This document shows positions 16,926 through 26,459 of a stretch of 64,000 bases of DNA, in pieces. Below the pieces are notes generated by a model that did no database searches, had not been told where the DNA came from, and saw nothing but the letters and a program-made list of their open reading frames with translations. The stretch's first letter is position 1; each line of letters starts with the position of its first letter. Origin of the DNA: DATMRS01 sp035566015 (GTDB lineage: Bacteria; Pseudomonadota; Alphaproteobacteria; Sphingomonadales; Sphingomonadaceae); NCBI GenBank assembly GCA_035566015.1, contig DATMRS010000022.1:248001-312000 (forward strand), read 5' to 3'. The translations under genes were made by a program, and so were the position numbers.

Positions 16926-17447
16926 TCACGCCTTCAGAAGGCCGGCGCCGAGGAGAAGCAGAAGCTTCACGTCGATCATCAGGCCGTCGGCGCGTTTCCG
17001 TTCGACGAAAGCTGCCACATCGGCGAGGCGCACGCGATGGACCGCAATGTCTTCGCCATCCACGCCCCCGCCGTCGCCGACGCGCGTGAGGCCCTTGGCG
17101 AGGACGAGCGTGAAGGTTTCCGATACCATCCCCGGCGAGGAAGCGAAGCAGCCCGCCTCGACGATCTCCGCCGCGCTATAGCCGGTTTCTTCCTCCAATT
17201 CCCGGCGCGCCGCGCTTTCGATCGCTTCGCCGGCCGCCTCGTCGCCGACGAGCCCGGCGGGCAATTCCAGGCAGCGCGCGCCGAGCGGCACGCGATATTG
17301 CTCGACCAGCAGGATATGATCGCCGTCAACGGCAAGGATCACCGCCGCATGGATATTCCGCGTGCGGCCGACATATTCCCAGCGGCCCTCGCGCATCATG
17401 CGCAGGAAGCGGCCTTCCCATACGGTTTCGACCGTGCCGTGGCTCAT
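16926..17447 (-). CDS. Nudix hydrolase, ADP-ribose pyrophosphatase type
   Basis: 173 residues. The Nudix box is complete: GDEAAGE, seven residues, then RELEEETGY. The upstream ILLVEQYRVPLGARCLELPAGL is typical of ADP-sugar pyrophosphatases (NudF-like). The ATG at 17447 overlaps the TGA of the TPM protein (ATGA); the frame runs further upstream but only as overlap. Last gene of the lemA-TPM-TPM-nudix operon; converges on the complex I subunit gene. Confidence 0.92.
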   Translation of the reverse strand: MSHGTVETVWEGRFLRMMREGRWEYVGRTRNIHAAVILAVDGDHILLVEQYRVPLGARCLELPAGLVGDEAAGEAIESAARRELEEETGYSAAEIVEAGCFASSPGMVSETFTLVLAKGLTRVGDGGGVDGEDIAVHRVRLADVAAFVERKRADGLMIDVKLLLLLGAGLLKA

Positions 17448-18112
17448 AGCTCGATCAGCCGATCGGGCAGTTCGTTCGGATCGGTGCCGGTGAAGGGCAG
17501 CGCGGTGGCGAGAACCGTGCCGATCGCCCCCACCGCCGCGACCATGCCGTCGCCGGGCCGGCCGTCGCGCACGGCATCGACCAGCGCCGCCATCGCCGCG
17601 CCCCATGCCTCGGGCTCCACCTTCGCGTGGATCGTCTCGTCGGTGACGATCTCGGCGCGATGCTCGGCGAGCGAGAGATAGAGGAGGACGCCCGTGCGCG
17701 TCGCGGTCCGCCGCTCGGTGCCCGCCTTGAACAGCAGCACCGCACGTCGCCGCACCCGCCGGCTCTTGGTCGCTCCGGGCGTGAGCGCGAGGCGTAGCGG
17801 TCGCCAGGCAAGGATCAGGCGCGCGACGAGGAATTTGGCCGCGACGACGAGGAGGAGGATCGTCAGCAGTTCGCGCCGGCTATGCTCATCACCCCAGCCC
17901 GCCAGCCGATCGAGCCAGCCGATGAAGAAATCGGGCCAGGCGGCGATCACCGCAAATGCCAGGAAGGCGATAAGCAGCGCCCAATGAAGCGCGACGTCGT
18001 GATAGGCGTCCGACTGATCGGCGAGGACGGTCACGATCTCGCCGTCGGTCTGCGCCTCGGCTTCGGTGATCGCGGCGGCGACGCGCGCGCGATCGGCGTC
18101 GGTTATCCGCAT
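17444..18112 (-). CDS. TPM-domain membrane protein
   Basis: About 222 residues. The N terminus (ITDADRARVAAAITEAEAQTDGEIVTVLA) and C-terminal half (RTATRTGVLLYLSLAEHRAEIVTDE) are halves of a TPM/YgcG-like domain, with two hydrophobic segments between (about residues 43-62 and 83-102). The ATG at 18112 shares its A with the TGA of the preceding gene. Function is unknown; the family is linked to membrane or cell-envelope quality control. Confidence 0.85.
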   Translation of the reverse strand: MRITDADRARVAAAITEAEAQTDGEIVTVLADQSDAYHDVALHWALLIAFLAFAVIAAWPDFFIGWLDRLAGWGDEHSRRELLTILLLVVAAKFLVARLILAWRPLRLALTPGATKSRRVRRRAVLLFKAGTERRTATRTGVLLYLSLAEHRAEIVTDETIHAKVEPEAWGAAMAALVDAVRDGRPGDGMVAAVGAIGTVLATALPFTGTDPNELPDRLIEL

Positions 18113-18969
18113 CACCAGCCCCCCGATGCCCCGCCGCCGCCGAACGATCCGCCGCCGCCGCCCGAAAAGCCGCCGCCCATCCAGCCGCCGCCGGACGAGG
18201 AGCCGCCGTGCGACCCGCCGCCCCAGCCGCCGCCCAGCCCCGGGCCCCAGAGGATCACCGGCAGGCCGCCCCGGCGATAGCGCCGGCCACCTCCGCCATT
18301 GCGGATAAAGGAAAACAATATGAAGAGCGCGACGATCCCCCAGAAGACCAGGCTCACCGGCGCACCGTCACCAGCGCCCTGGCGATGTGTCTTGTCGAAA
18401 GCGGCCACAGCGGCGTCGAGCCGCGCCTTTGCCTGATCGTCGGGCAGCGAAAGCTGCGCGATGATCGCGTCGGCACCAGCGTCGATGCCGCCCGGCATGT
18501 CGCCGGCCTTGAAACGCGGCAGAATCTGCGTGTTGAGGATGACGCTGGAATAAGCGTCTGTCAGCACCGGCTCCAGCCCGTAGCCGACCTCGATCCGCAC
18601 CTTGCGCTCGTTCGGCGCGACCAGCAGGATCGCGCCGTTGTTGACGTCCTTTAGCCCAACGCCCCAGGTGCGGCCGAGCTGATAGCCATAATCGGCTATG
18701 TCATAGCCTTGCAGATCGGGAATGGTGGCGACGACGAGCTGGCGTCCGGTCTTCTGCTGAAACGCCTGTAGCTTCGCGGTGAGCGCCGCTTCGCGATCGG
18801 GCGGCAGGATATTCGCGGCATCGACGACGAGGCCTGTGAACTTCGGAAAGCCTGGCGCGGCCCGGGCCGGAAGCGCGAGCAGGACAAGGACGGCGAGCAG
18901 CAGCGCCGCCGCTGCCCAGCAGGCACCGTCTCGCCACCGGGCGGAACGGGAAAGGGCGGCTGTCCGCAC
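18112..18969 (-). CDS. YgcG-family TPM-domain protein with glycine-rich tail
   Basis: 285 residues. A hydrophobic N-terminal segment ending ALPARA looks like a signal peptide; the TPM domain follows at about 40-185 (LVVDAANILPPDREAALTAKL, NNGAILLVAPNERKVRIEVGYGLE). One membrane segment sits near 210-225 (VSLVFWGIVALFILFSFI), and the last 50 residues are almost only Gly, Ser and Trp. This is the usual partner of LemA. It lies 4 bases after lemA. Confidence 0.9.
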   Translation of the reverse strand: MRTAALSRSARWRDGACWAAAALLLAVLVLLALPARAAPGFPKFTGLVVDAANILPPDREAALTAKLQAFQQKTGRQLVVATIPDLQGYDIADYGYQLGRTWGVGLKDVNNGAILLVAPNERKVRIEVGYGLEPVLTDAYSSVILNTQILPRFKAGDMPGGIDAGADAIIAQLSLPDDQAKARLDAAVAAFDKTHRQGAGDGAPVSLVFWGIVALFILFSFIRNGGGGRRYRRGGLPVILWGPGLGGGWGGGSHGGSSSGGGWMGGGFSGGGGGSFGGGGASGGW

Positions 18970-18973
18970 CCGA

Positions 18974-19579
18974 TCAGTCCTGCCCGAAATTCACCGTCGG
19001 CGCCTTTTCGGCGTTGGGCGCGGTCGCCTCGAACGGCGTCTTGGCCTTGGCGCCGTAGAATATTTTGGCGCCGATCGCGTCGGGGAAGGTGCGGATGCGC
19101 GTATTATAGGCCTGCACTGCCTGATTATAATCGCGGCGCGCGATCGTGATGCGGTTCTCGGTTCCCTCAAGCTGCGACTGGAGCGCGAGGAAATTGGCGT
19201 TCGATTTCAACTCGGGATAATTTTCGCTGACGGCGAGCAGCCGGCCGAGCGCCTGCGACAGTTCGCCCTGTGCCTGGCCGAGGCGCTGGAGCTTCGCCGG
19301 ATCGTCGAGATCGTCGGCCGAGACATTGATCGCTGTCGCCTTGGCGCGCGCCTCGGTGACGGCGGTCAGCACGCTCTTTTCCTGCTGGGCATAGCCTTTC
19401 ACGGTGGCGACGAGATTGGGCACCAGATCCGCGCGGCGTTGATATTCGTTCTGAACATCGGCCCAGCGTGCTTTCACATTTTCCTCGGCCGTCGGTATGC
19501 TGTTGATACCGCAAGCGGAAAGCGCGAGCGCCGCGAGCGGGGCGGCCAGCGCGAGACGGAAGCGGCGAATCGTCGGCAT
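18974..19579 (-). CDS. lemA: LemA family lipoprotein
   Basis: 201 residues from the ATG at 19579; the longer frame to 19630 adds an unlikely leader. The N terminus is a lipoprotein signal with lipobox LSAC (LAALALSACGIN). LemA features follow: ENVKARWADVQNEYQRRADLVPNLVATVKGYA, then a long helical region and YNTRIRTFPD near the end. LemA proteins are envelope-anchored coiled-coil proteins of unclear function that pair with TPM/YgcG proteins, as here. Confidence 0.93.
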   Translation of the reverse strand: MPTIRRFRLALAAPLAALALSACGINSIPTAEENVKARWADVQNEYQRRADLVPNLVATVKGYAQQEKSVLTAVTEARAKATAINVSADDLDDPAKLQRLGQAQGELSQALGRLLAVSENYPELKSNANFLALQSQLEGTENRITIARRDYNQAVQAYNTRIRTFPDAIGAKIFYGAKAKTPFEATAPNAEKAPTVNFGQD

Positions 19580-19707
19580 GGTTTTTCGTGCCTCATCAGG
19601 GATGAACCGGCGACAGGGATAAGCTGCCACGCGCGGCTGCGCAACGAAGGCCTTGTCATCGCCGGAAAAGCGCCCGAAACAAAGGCCCTCCAGTGGGAGG
19701 TTGCACC

Positions 19708-20136
19708 ATGTTCAAGGAATTCAAGGCGTTCATCAATCGCGGCAACGTGCTCGATCTGGCGGTAGCGGTGATCATCGGCGCGGCGTTCGGGAAGATCATC
19801 ACCTCGCTGACCGAGGACATCATCATGCCGATCGTCGGCAAAATCTTCGGTGGCCTCGATTTTTCGGGCTATTTCATTCGCCTGGGGCCAGTGCCTGACA
19901 ATTATGCAGGCTCGCTCAGCGATTATGCCGCACTCAAAAAAGCGGGCGTACCGCTGCTCGGCTATGGCGAATTCATTACGCAGGCTGTCAATTTCCTCAT
20001 CATCGCCTTCATCATCTTCCTGCTGGTGCGCGCGGTGAACAAGGCGATGCCCAAGGAACCGGAGGCGCCGGCGGCGGAACCCGCGGATGTCACCCTGCTG
20101 CGCGAGATACGCGACGAGTTGCGCAATCGCGGCTGA
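19708..20136 (+). CDS. mscL: large-conductance mechanosensitive channel
   Basis: 142 residues. TM1 with the pore-lining FINRGNVLDLAVAVIIGAAFGKI, a periplasmic loop, TM2 (FITQAVNFLIIAFIIFLLVRAVNK) and the C-terminal LLREIRDELRNR bundle helix are all normal. It opens under membrane tension during osmotic downshock. The start at 19708 follows GGGAGG by 7 bases. Confidence 0.97.
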   Translation: MFKEFKAFINRGNVLDLAVAVIIGAAFGKIITSLTEDIIMPIVGKIFGGLDFSGYFIRLGPVPDNYAGSLSDYAALKKAGVPLLGYGEFITQAVNFLIIAFIIFLLVRAVNKAMPKEPEAPAAEPADVTLLREIRDELRNRG

Positions 20137-20171
20137 TCGGGCCCTCTTCTCTTTTTTCGCGGGGCACCTAT

Positions 20172-20520
20172 ATTGGCCGGTGCCGGGTTCGCCCGGCTAT
20201 GGTGATAAATGATGCCGTGGAATAGATGCAGCGGACCCGGGGGCAGTACCCGGCGGCTCCACCATGATCCCAGCCCGGCTGGGACCATGACGGGGCCGAA
20301 CCAGGATCGACGTGTGTTCAAAGACGGTGTTTTTGCCCGGCCTGAATGCGCCGTAAAACCGTTCAAATCTACAAGTGCCAACGACAACGAGGCGCTCGCT
20401 CTTGCTGCGTAACTGAGTCCTCACGGACAAGGTTACAAGGCTTAAGCGCGGTTCGGTCCGCACCGGGCAACAGAAGCGGAATCCAGCGGTTCGGGGAGCA
20501 CCGGGCAACAGAAGCTCCCC
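20172..20520 (+). ncRNA. ssrA: permuted two-piece tmRNA (ssrA)
   Basis: The acceptor piece comes first and ends CGGCTCC-ACCA at 20254-20264. The coding piece begins GGGGCCG at 20292, and the two 7-base strands pair (one G-U), giving the tRNA-like acceptor stem. The T-arm is CCGGG-GGCAGTA-CCCGG just before the acceptor strand. Between the pieces, 20268-20284 is a small hairpin (TCCCAGC/GCTGGGA) that would be removed in processing. The tag frame is 20377-20412, encoding ANDNEALALAA and TAA, preceded by the expected ACAAGT context. This order is the alphaproteobacterial circular permutation. The outer ends are approximate. tmRNA rescues stalled ribosomes. Confidence 0.92.
20448..20520 (+). other. 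tandem duplicated H-type pseudoknots in the tmRNA 3' region
   Basis: Two units 38 bases apart (20448 and 20486) share GCGGTTCGG and ACCGGGCAACAGAAG but differ between and after them in a compensating way: TCCGC with GCGGA in unit 1, GGAGC with GCTCC in unit 2. Within each unit CGGT can pair with ACCG across that stem, which gives an H-type pseudoknot. The second stem (GGGGAGC/GCTCCCC) is followed by a pyrimidine-rich stretch and may also end transcription. Confidence 0.6.
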
Positions 20521-20585
20521 ACTTCCTCTCCACCTTTTTCATTTTTCGTTTGGCGAAGATGCGTCGCCTGGGCGACAGGAACGGC

Positions 20586-20837
20586 ATGATGCGCCCGCCG
20601 ATGATCGCCTGCCTCGCTCTCCTCCTGCCGCTTTGCGCCTGCGGCGGCCATGACAGCATGCCCGCCGACAATAGCGCCGAGGCGTTCGAAAATCGCGCGG
20701 CCGAGCTTGAAGCCGCCGCCGAGAATGACAGCCGCGCCGCGCAGCAACAGGCGATCGCCGCCTATGCCGCCGCCCAGAACGCCACCGCCACGCCACCGGA
20801 CTTGACGAAAATCACGCCGGTGGATCGGGCGCGATAA
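20586..20837 (+). CDS. small predicted lipoprotein, unknown function
   Basis: 83 residues from the ATG at 20586 (a second ATG follows directly). A signal segment MIACLALLLPLCAC ends in a likely lipobox with the acylated Cys before GGHD. The mature part is Glu/Ala-rich and helical (AEAFENRAAELEAAAENDSRAAQQQAI) with a Pro/Thr tail. I recognise no family. It lies just downstream of ssrA with only a weak ribosome site. Confidence 0.6.
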   Translation: MMRPPMIACLALLLPLCACGGHDSMPADNSAEAFENRAAELEAAAENDSRAAQQQAIAAYAAAQNATATPPDLTKITPVDRAR

Positions 20838-20866
20838 GGCGCGACGTGCCGTCCCCTCGTATGTTT

Positions 20867-20960
20867 GTCGTCCCCGGCGAAGGCGGGAATCCTAAACATT
20901 CCGGTCGTTAATTTCCCCAGCAGCTGCGCATTTGGATTCTCGCCTGCGCGGGAATGACGG
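20867..20960. repeat. degenerate REPIN-like element in the gap before the pnp terminator
   Basis: GTCGTCCCCGGCGAAGGCGGGAATCC at the left and GGATTCTCGCCTGCGCGGGAATGACGG at the right form two facing imperfect hairpins about 45 bases apart, the same layout as the other copies but without CCATGG. The rest of 20838-21069 shows no gene. Confidence 0.5.
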
Positions 20961-21069
20961 GAGGGGATTAACGCGGTGTCTCTACCTACACCCCATCGAG
21001 AATTCGAGGCCGAGGCGTATCTCGGGATCGGCAAGTTCCAGCGGCAGCAGGCAGGGAATCGTCGCACAT

Positions 21070-21096
21070 AAAAAAGGGGGCCGCGAAGCCCCCTTT
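21070..21096 (-). terminator. intrinsic terminator of the rimP-pnp operon
   Basis: On the minus strand GGGGGC-TTCGCG-GCCCCC is followed directly by six T. It lies 23 bases after the pnp stop codon, a textbook Rho-independent terminator. Confidence 0.9.
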
Positions 21097-21118
21097 CCTA
21101 TTTTCGAGGGGCGAGCCC

Positions 21119-23416
<2,298 letters not shown>

Positions 23417-23572
23417 GCTTGGTCCTTCCTTCCGCCGGCCCTATGCCGGCGGCGGCCTATGCGGGGGCGGTCCTGCCCCCCTTGATCGGGCGTCTCGCCC
23501 GAAACCGGTGCGCCGCCGGATGCGGCGTGCCGGGATTTTCCGGAAGCGCGCACCGCGCTGCCCCCGAAACGA

Positions 23573-23596
23573 AACGACCCCCGACAGGGGGCCGTC
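23573..23596 (-). promoter_or_regulatory. hairpin in the rpsO-pnp spacer
   Basis: CCCCC-TGTC-GGGGG (complement of 23578-23591) lies just after the rpsO stop in the 196-base spacer, followed by a T-containing but not U-rich tract. In other bacteria the rpsO-pnp spacer holds an attenuator and RNase processing sites; a similar role is likely here. The rest of the spacer has no gene. Confidence 0.4.
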
Positions 23597-23612
23597 CGAT
23601 CCACGTCGAGGC

Positions 23613-23882
23613 TTATTTCCTGAGCCCCAGCTTGGCGATCAAGGCGGCGTAGCGCGCCGCATCCTTTTTCTTGAGATAATCGAGAAGACTGCGGCGCCGG
23701 TTGACGAGCATCAGCAGGCCGCGGCGCGAATGATTGTCCTTGGCGTGCGTCTTGAAATGCTCGGTCAGGTTGGCGATCCGCTCGGTCAGGATCGCGACCT
23801 GTACCTCGGGCGAACCGGTGTCGCCTTCGCCGCGGGCATTGTCCTTGATTACCGCTTCCTTGCGTTCGGCCGTGATCGTCAT
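23613..23882 (-). CDS. rpsO: ribosomal protein S15
   Basis: 89 residues, normal length. Signature parts are DTGSPEVQVAILTERIANLTEHFKTH and HSRRGLLMLVNRRRSLLDYLKKKD. It binds the central 16S rRNA domain early in 30S assembly. It starts 3 bases after the truB stop. Confidence 0.98.
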   Translation of the reverse strand: MTITAERKEAVIKDNARGEGDTGSPEVQVAILTERIANLTEHFKTHAKDNHSRRGLLMLVNRRRSLLDYLKKKDAARYAALIAKLGLRK

Positions 23883-23885
23883 AGT

Positions 23886-24788
23886 CTAGTCTTTTCCCTC
23901 GACATCCTGGAGATTGAAACCGCGCACCACCCGTGTCTCAGGCTCCGAAACTTCCACCAGCGCGACCGGGACGGTGCCGGCGATCGCAAGATGTAGGCCG
24001 GAAGGCGCGGCGATCCCGATCAGCTTGCGTCCCTCGCGGAGCGCCCTTGCCTGATCGGGGCTGACAGGTAGAGCCGGGATGTCGTCCAGCCCCGCCGTCA
24101 GCGGCAAGGTAATAGTTTCAAGGGCGTGGGCCATAGCGGCTTCCCCCAGATTGTCCAGCGAAATCGCCCGATCGAGCGTGAAAGGCCCCGCCTTTGTGCG
24201 GCGCAGCATCGTGACATGGCCGACCGTGCCGAGGGCATGGGCGATATCGCGCGCGAGGCTGCGTATATAGGTGCCCTTGGAGACGCGCGCGTCGAAAGTG
24301 GCGCTGTCCGCGTCGGCGGTTTCCAGGGTGAGCGCATGGATCGTCACGGCGCGCGCGGCGATCTCGAACGCCTCCCCGGCGCGGGCGCGGGCATAAGCGC
24401 GCTCACCTTCGATCTTCAACGCCGAATAAGCGGGCGGCACCTGTTCGATCGGCCCGGTAAAGCGGGGGAGGATCGCCGCGATCGCGTCGGGCGTCGGGCG
24501 AACGGGCGACGTCGCCGTCTCGCGCCCCTCGGCATCCAGCGTGTCCGTCTCGACCCCGAAGGCGAGCGTGAAGCGATATGCCTTATCGGCGTCGAGCATC
24601 CGGCCGGTAAGTTTCGTCGCCTCGCCTATCGCGATCGGCAACACCCCCGAAGCGAGCGGATCGAGCGTACCGCCATGACCGACCTTGCGCCTGGAATAGC
24701 CGCCGGTCCTGAGCGCGCGCTTGACCGCCGATACGCATTGCGTTGACGTCGGGCCGACGGGCTTGTCGAGAATGATCCAACCATCCAT
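23886..24788 (-). CDS. truB: tRNA pseudouridine-55 synthase
   Basis: 300 residues. It makes pseudouridine 55 in the tRNA T-loop. The N-terminal WIILDKPVGPTSTQCV, the catalytic-Asp motif HGGTLDPLASGVLPIAIG and the YSALKIEGERAYA segment are intact. It lies between the DUF6491-like gene and rpsO in the translation operon. Confidence 0.98.
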   Translation of the reverse strand: MDGWIILDKPVGPTSTQCVSAVKRALRTGGYSRRKVGHGGTLDPLASGVLPIAIGEATKLTGRMLDADKAYRFTLAFGVETDTLDAEGRETATSPVRPTPDAIAAILPRFTGPIEQVPPAYSALKIEGERAYARARAGEAFEIAARAVTIHALTLETADADSATFDARVSKGTYIRSLARDIAHALGTVGHVTMLRRTKAGPFTLDRAISLDNLGEAAMAHALETITLPLTAGLDDIPALPVSPDQARALREGRKLIGIAAPSGLHLAIAGTVPVALVEVSEPETRVVRGFNLQDVEGKD

Positions 24789-24832
24789 CGCGGCGCCTTA
24801 CCGGCACCGCTACGAAAGGGAAATGCCGCCGA

Positions 24833-25219
24833 TCAGCGCGTCTTGTCGCGCTTCTTGGTCTTGGAGGGAGGCGGGCCGCTCGCCACTAGGCTCGACAGCG
24901 GACAACGATGGCCCTTTACGATGATCGAGGAGAAGCGATCGAACGTACCCGATCCGCCGCGCACGTCGAAGCCGATGCGAGTGGCGAAAGGCAGATCGAG
25001 GCAGGGCCCCATCAGCTTGGCATAATACCAGCGGCGATGGGTATCCTGAACGTAGAGCCCGCTGTCTCCGGCATCCTGCCAATCGTTGATCGAACCTGAA
25101 TTGGCGAAAGGTATCGACGCCTCCTGTGCGGCAGCCGGGGGTGTCGCCGGGACGGGGGCGGAAAGCGCCGGGGCAGACATCAGGGCGGCGGCGCCTGCGA
25201 GGAATAGAGCGTGTTTCAT
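24833..25219 (-). CDS. exported DUF6491-like protein, unknown function
   Basis: 128 residues. A signal peptide (HALFLAGAAALMSAPALSA) is followed by a Pro/Ala linker and a compact domain (INDWQDAGDSGLYVQDTHRRWYYAKLMGPC, LPFATRIGFDVRGG) that resembles DUF6491. The tail is basic (KTKKRDKTR). Two cysteines (in MGPCLDL and GHRCPL) could pair in the periplasm. It sits 44 bases upstream of truB, an unusual place for an exported protein. Confidence 0.7.
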   Translation of the reverse strand: MKHALFLAGAAALMSAPALSAPVPATPPAAAQEASIPFANSGSINDWQDAGDSGLYVQDTHRRWYYAKLMGPCLDLPFATRIGFDVRGGSGTFDRFSSIIVKGHRCPLSSLVASGPPPSKTKKRDKTR

Positions 25220-25402
25220 GGGGCGCTTATGCGCTCTCTCGGCTTAACTGTCGCTGAAGGATCGAGCGCCCTTCATGACAAGGAGGCAAGTCCCTTGTCA
25301 TGTTGATGAAGAGGCGCGCCGCTCTTCTTGCGAACCGGCAAGACGAAAGGGGGAGGGGGAGGTAGAGATTGCCGGGAACGGGCGTCTTTACCGCGATGGC
25401 CC

Positions 25403-26044
25403 TCAATAGAGCCAGTCGCTCCATTGCGCGATCGTGACCCAGTCATTCCCCTGGGGCCGGAGCGCGTAGATCGTGCCCCAATGTTCGGCCTGCACGGTGA
25501 CGAAGGCGATATTGCGCGCGCGCGCGGGATTGCTCAGCATATAGAGCGGTACGCAATCGCTCTTCAGCCGGTTGATCGGCCACCAGCGCGCCGTCACGCC
25601 CCTGGGCGCCCAGGCGCTGCTGATCGTGACCGAGCGATCGGCGACCGGCGGCAGCGAGAGCGCCTGCGCCGCCTTGTCGAGATCGATCTGCGTCATGGCG
25701 GGCAGTTTGTCCTGTCGCCCGCCCGGTTCGGGAAGGCGCAGGTCCTTATTCTCGGCGATTGCCCGATCGAGCTGCTGCTGCGTCGGCATGGGCGGCGGGC
25801 GCAGCGGCCCGGGCGGGAACCAGGCGAGATCGTCGCGCGAGGGGTTGGGCGCCACAAGATATTCGCGATAGACGGTAAGGCCGCGCCCCGCGGTGCCGCG
25901 ATCGACGCAGACGGGCTTGCCGTCCGACGCCAGCGTGGCGAGAACCGCGCGCACGATCTTCTCATCGTCGTCGAGCGGCTGGTTCCCCGATCCGCCGCAA
26001 GCCGCGAGGAGGAGCAGCGCGCCGAGCGCCAGCCGGTTACGCAT
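25403..26044 (-). CDS. predicted lipoprotein overlapping rbfA, unknown function
   Basis: 213 residues from the ATG at 26044, which lies inside the last codons of rbfA (ATGCGTAA overlap), so translation is coupled. The N terminus is a lipoprotein signal (LALGALLLLAACGGSG). The mature protein has a DRGTAGRGLTVYREYLVA segment and a C-terminal RARNIAFVTVQAEHWGTIYAL region with Trp-rich end. I know no family for it. The longer frame to 26227 is only rbfA in another frame. The gap 25220-25402 that follows shows no gene. Confidence 0.75.
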   Translation of the reverse strand: MRNRLALGALLLLAACGGSGNQPLDDDEKIVRAVLATLASDGKPVCVDRGTAGRGLTVYREYLVAPNPSRDDLAWFPPGPLRPPPMPTQQQLDRAIAENKDLRLPEPGGRQDKLPAMTQIDLDKAAQALSLPPVADRSVTISSAWAPRGVTARWWPINRLKSDCVPLYMLSNPARARNIAFVTVQAEHWGTIYALRPQGNDWVTIAQWSDWLY

Positions 26045-26429
26045 CGTCGGTCGATGAAGGGATGTCGAGCGAGCGGAGCAGCGCGTCGATCCGGCCGCCT
26101 TCGTCGAAGCTCTCATCGGGCAGGAACTTGAGATCGGCCGCATATTTGGTGTTGACGCGCCTCGCCACTTCGCCCCGCAAATAGCGGACGTGGCGCTTGA
26201 GTGCGACGAGAACCGCCGCCTCGTCAACCCCGCCCAGCGCCTTCACGAAGACGGTGGCGTGGCGGAGATCGGGCGACATGCGCACCTCGGTGATCGACAC
26301 CGGATGGCTGGCGAGCACCTCGTCATGCACATCGCCGCGCATCAGCACGTCGGCGAGTGCATGGCGAACCTGCTCGCCGACGCGCAGGGTGCGCACCGAT
26401 TTGTCCTGGGCCGCTTCGGCACGCCGCAT
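26037..26429 (-). CDS. rbfA: ribosome-binding factor A
   Basis: 130 residues with the KH-like RbfA core: RVGEQVRHALADVLMRGDVHD, the conserved VSITEVRMSPDLRHATVFVKALG, and RYLRGEVARRVNTKYAADLKFLPDESFDEG. It matures the 16S 5' end and helps cold-shock adaptation. Follows infB by 30 bases. Confidence 0.97.
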   Translation of the reverse strand: MRRAEAAQDKSVRTLRVGEQVRHALADVLMRGDVHDEVLASHPVSITEVRMSPDLRHATVFVKALGGVDEAAVLVALKRHVRYLRGEVARRVNTKYAADLKFLPDESFDEGGRIDALLRSLDIPSSTDDA

Positions 26430-26459
26430 TGCCTGACTCCGTCCTGCGCCGGGCCCTCG

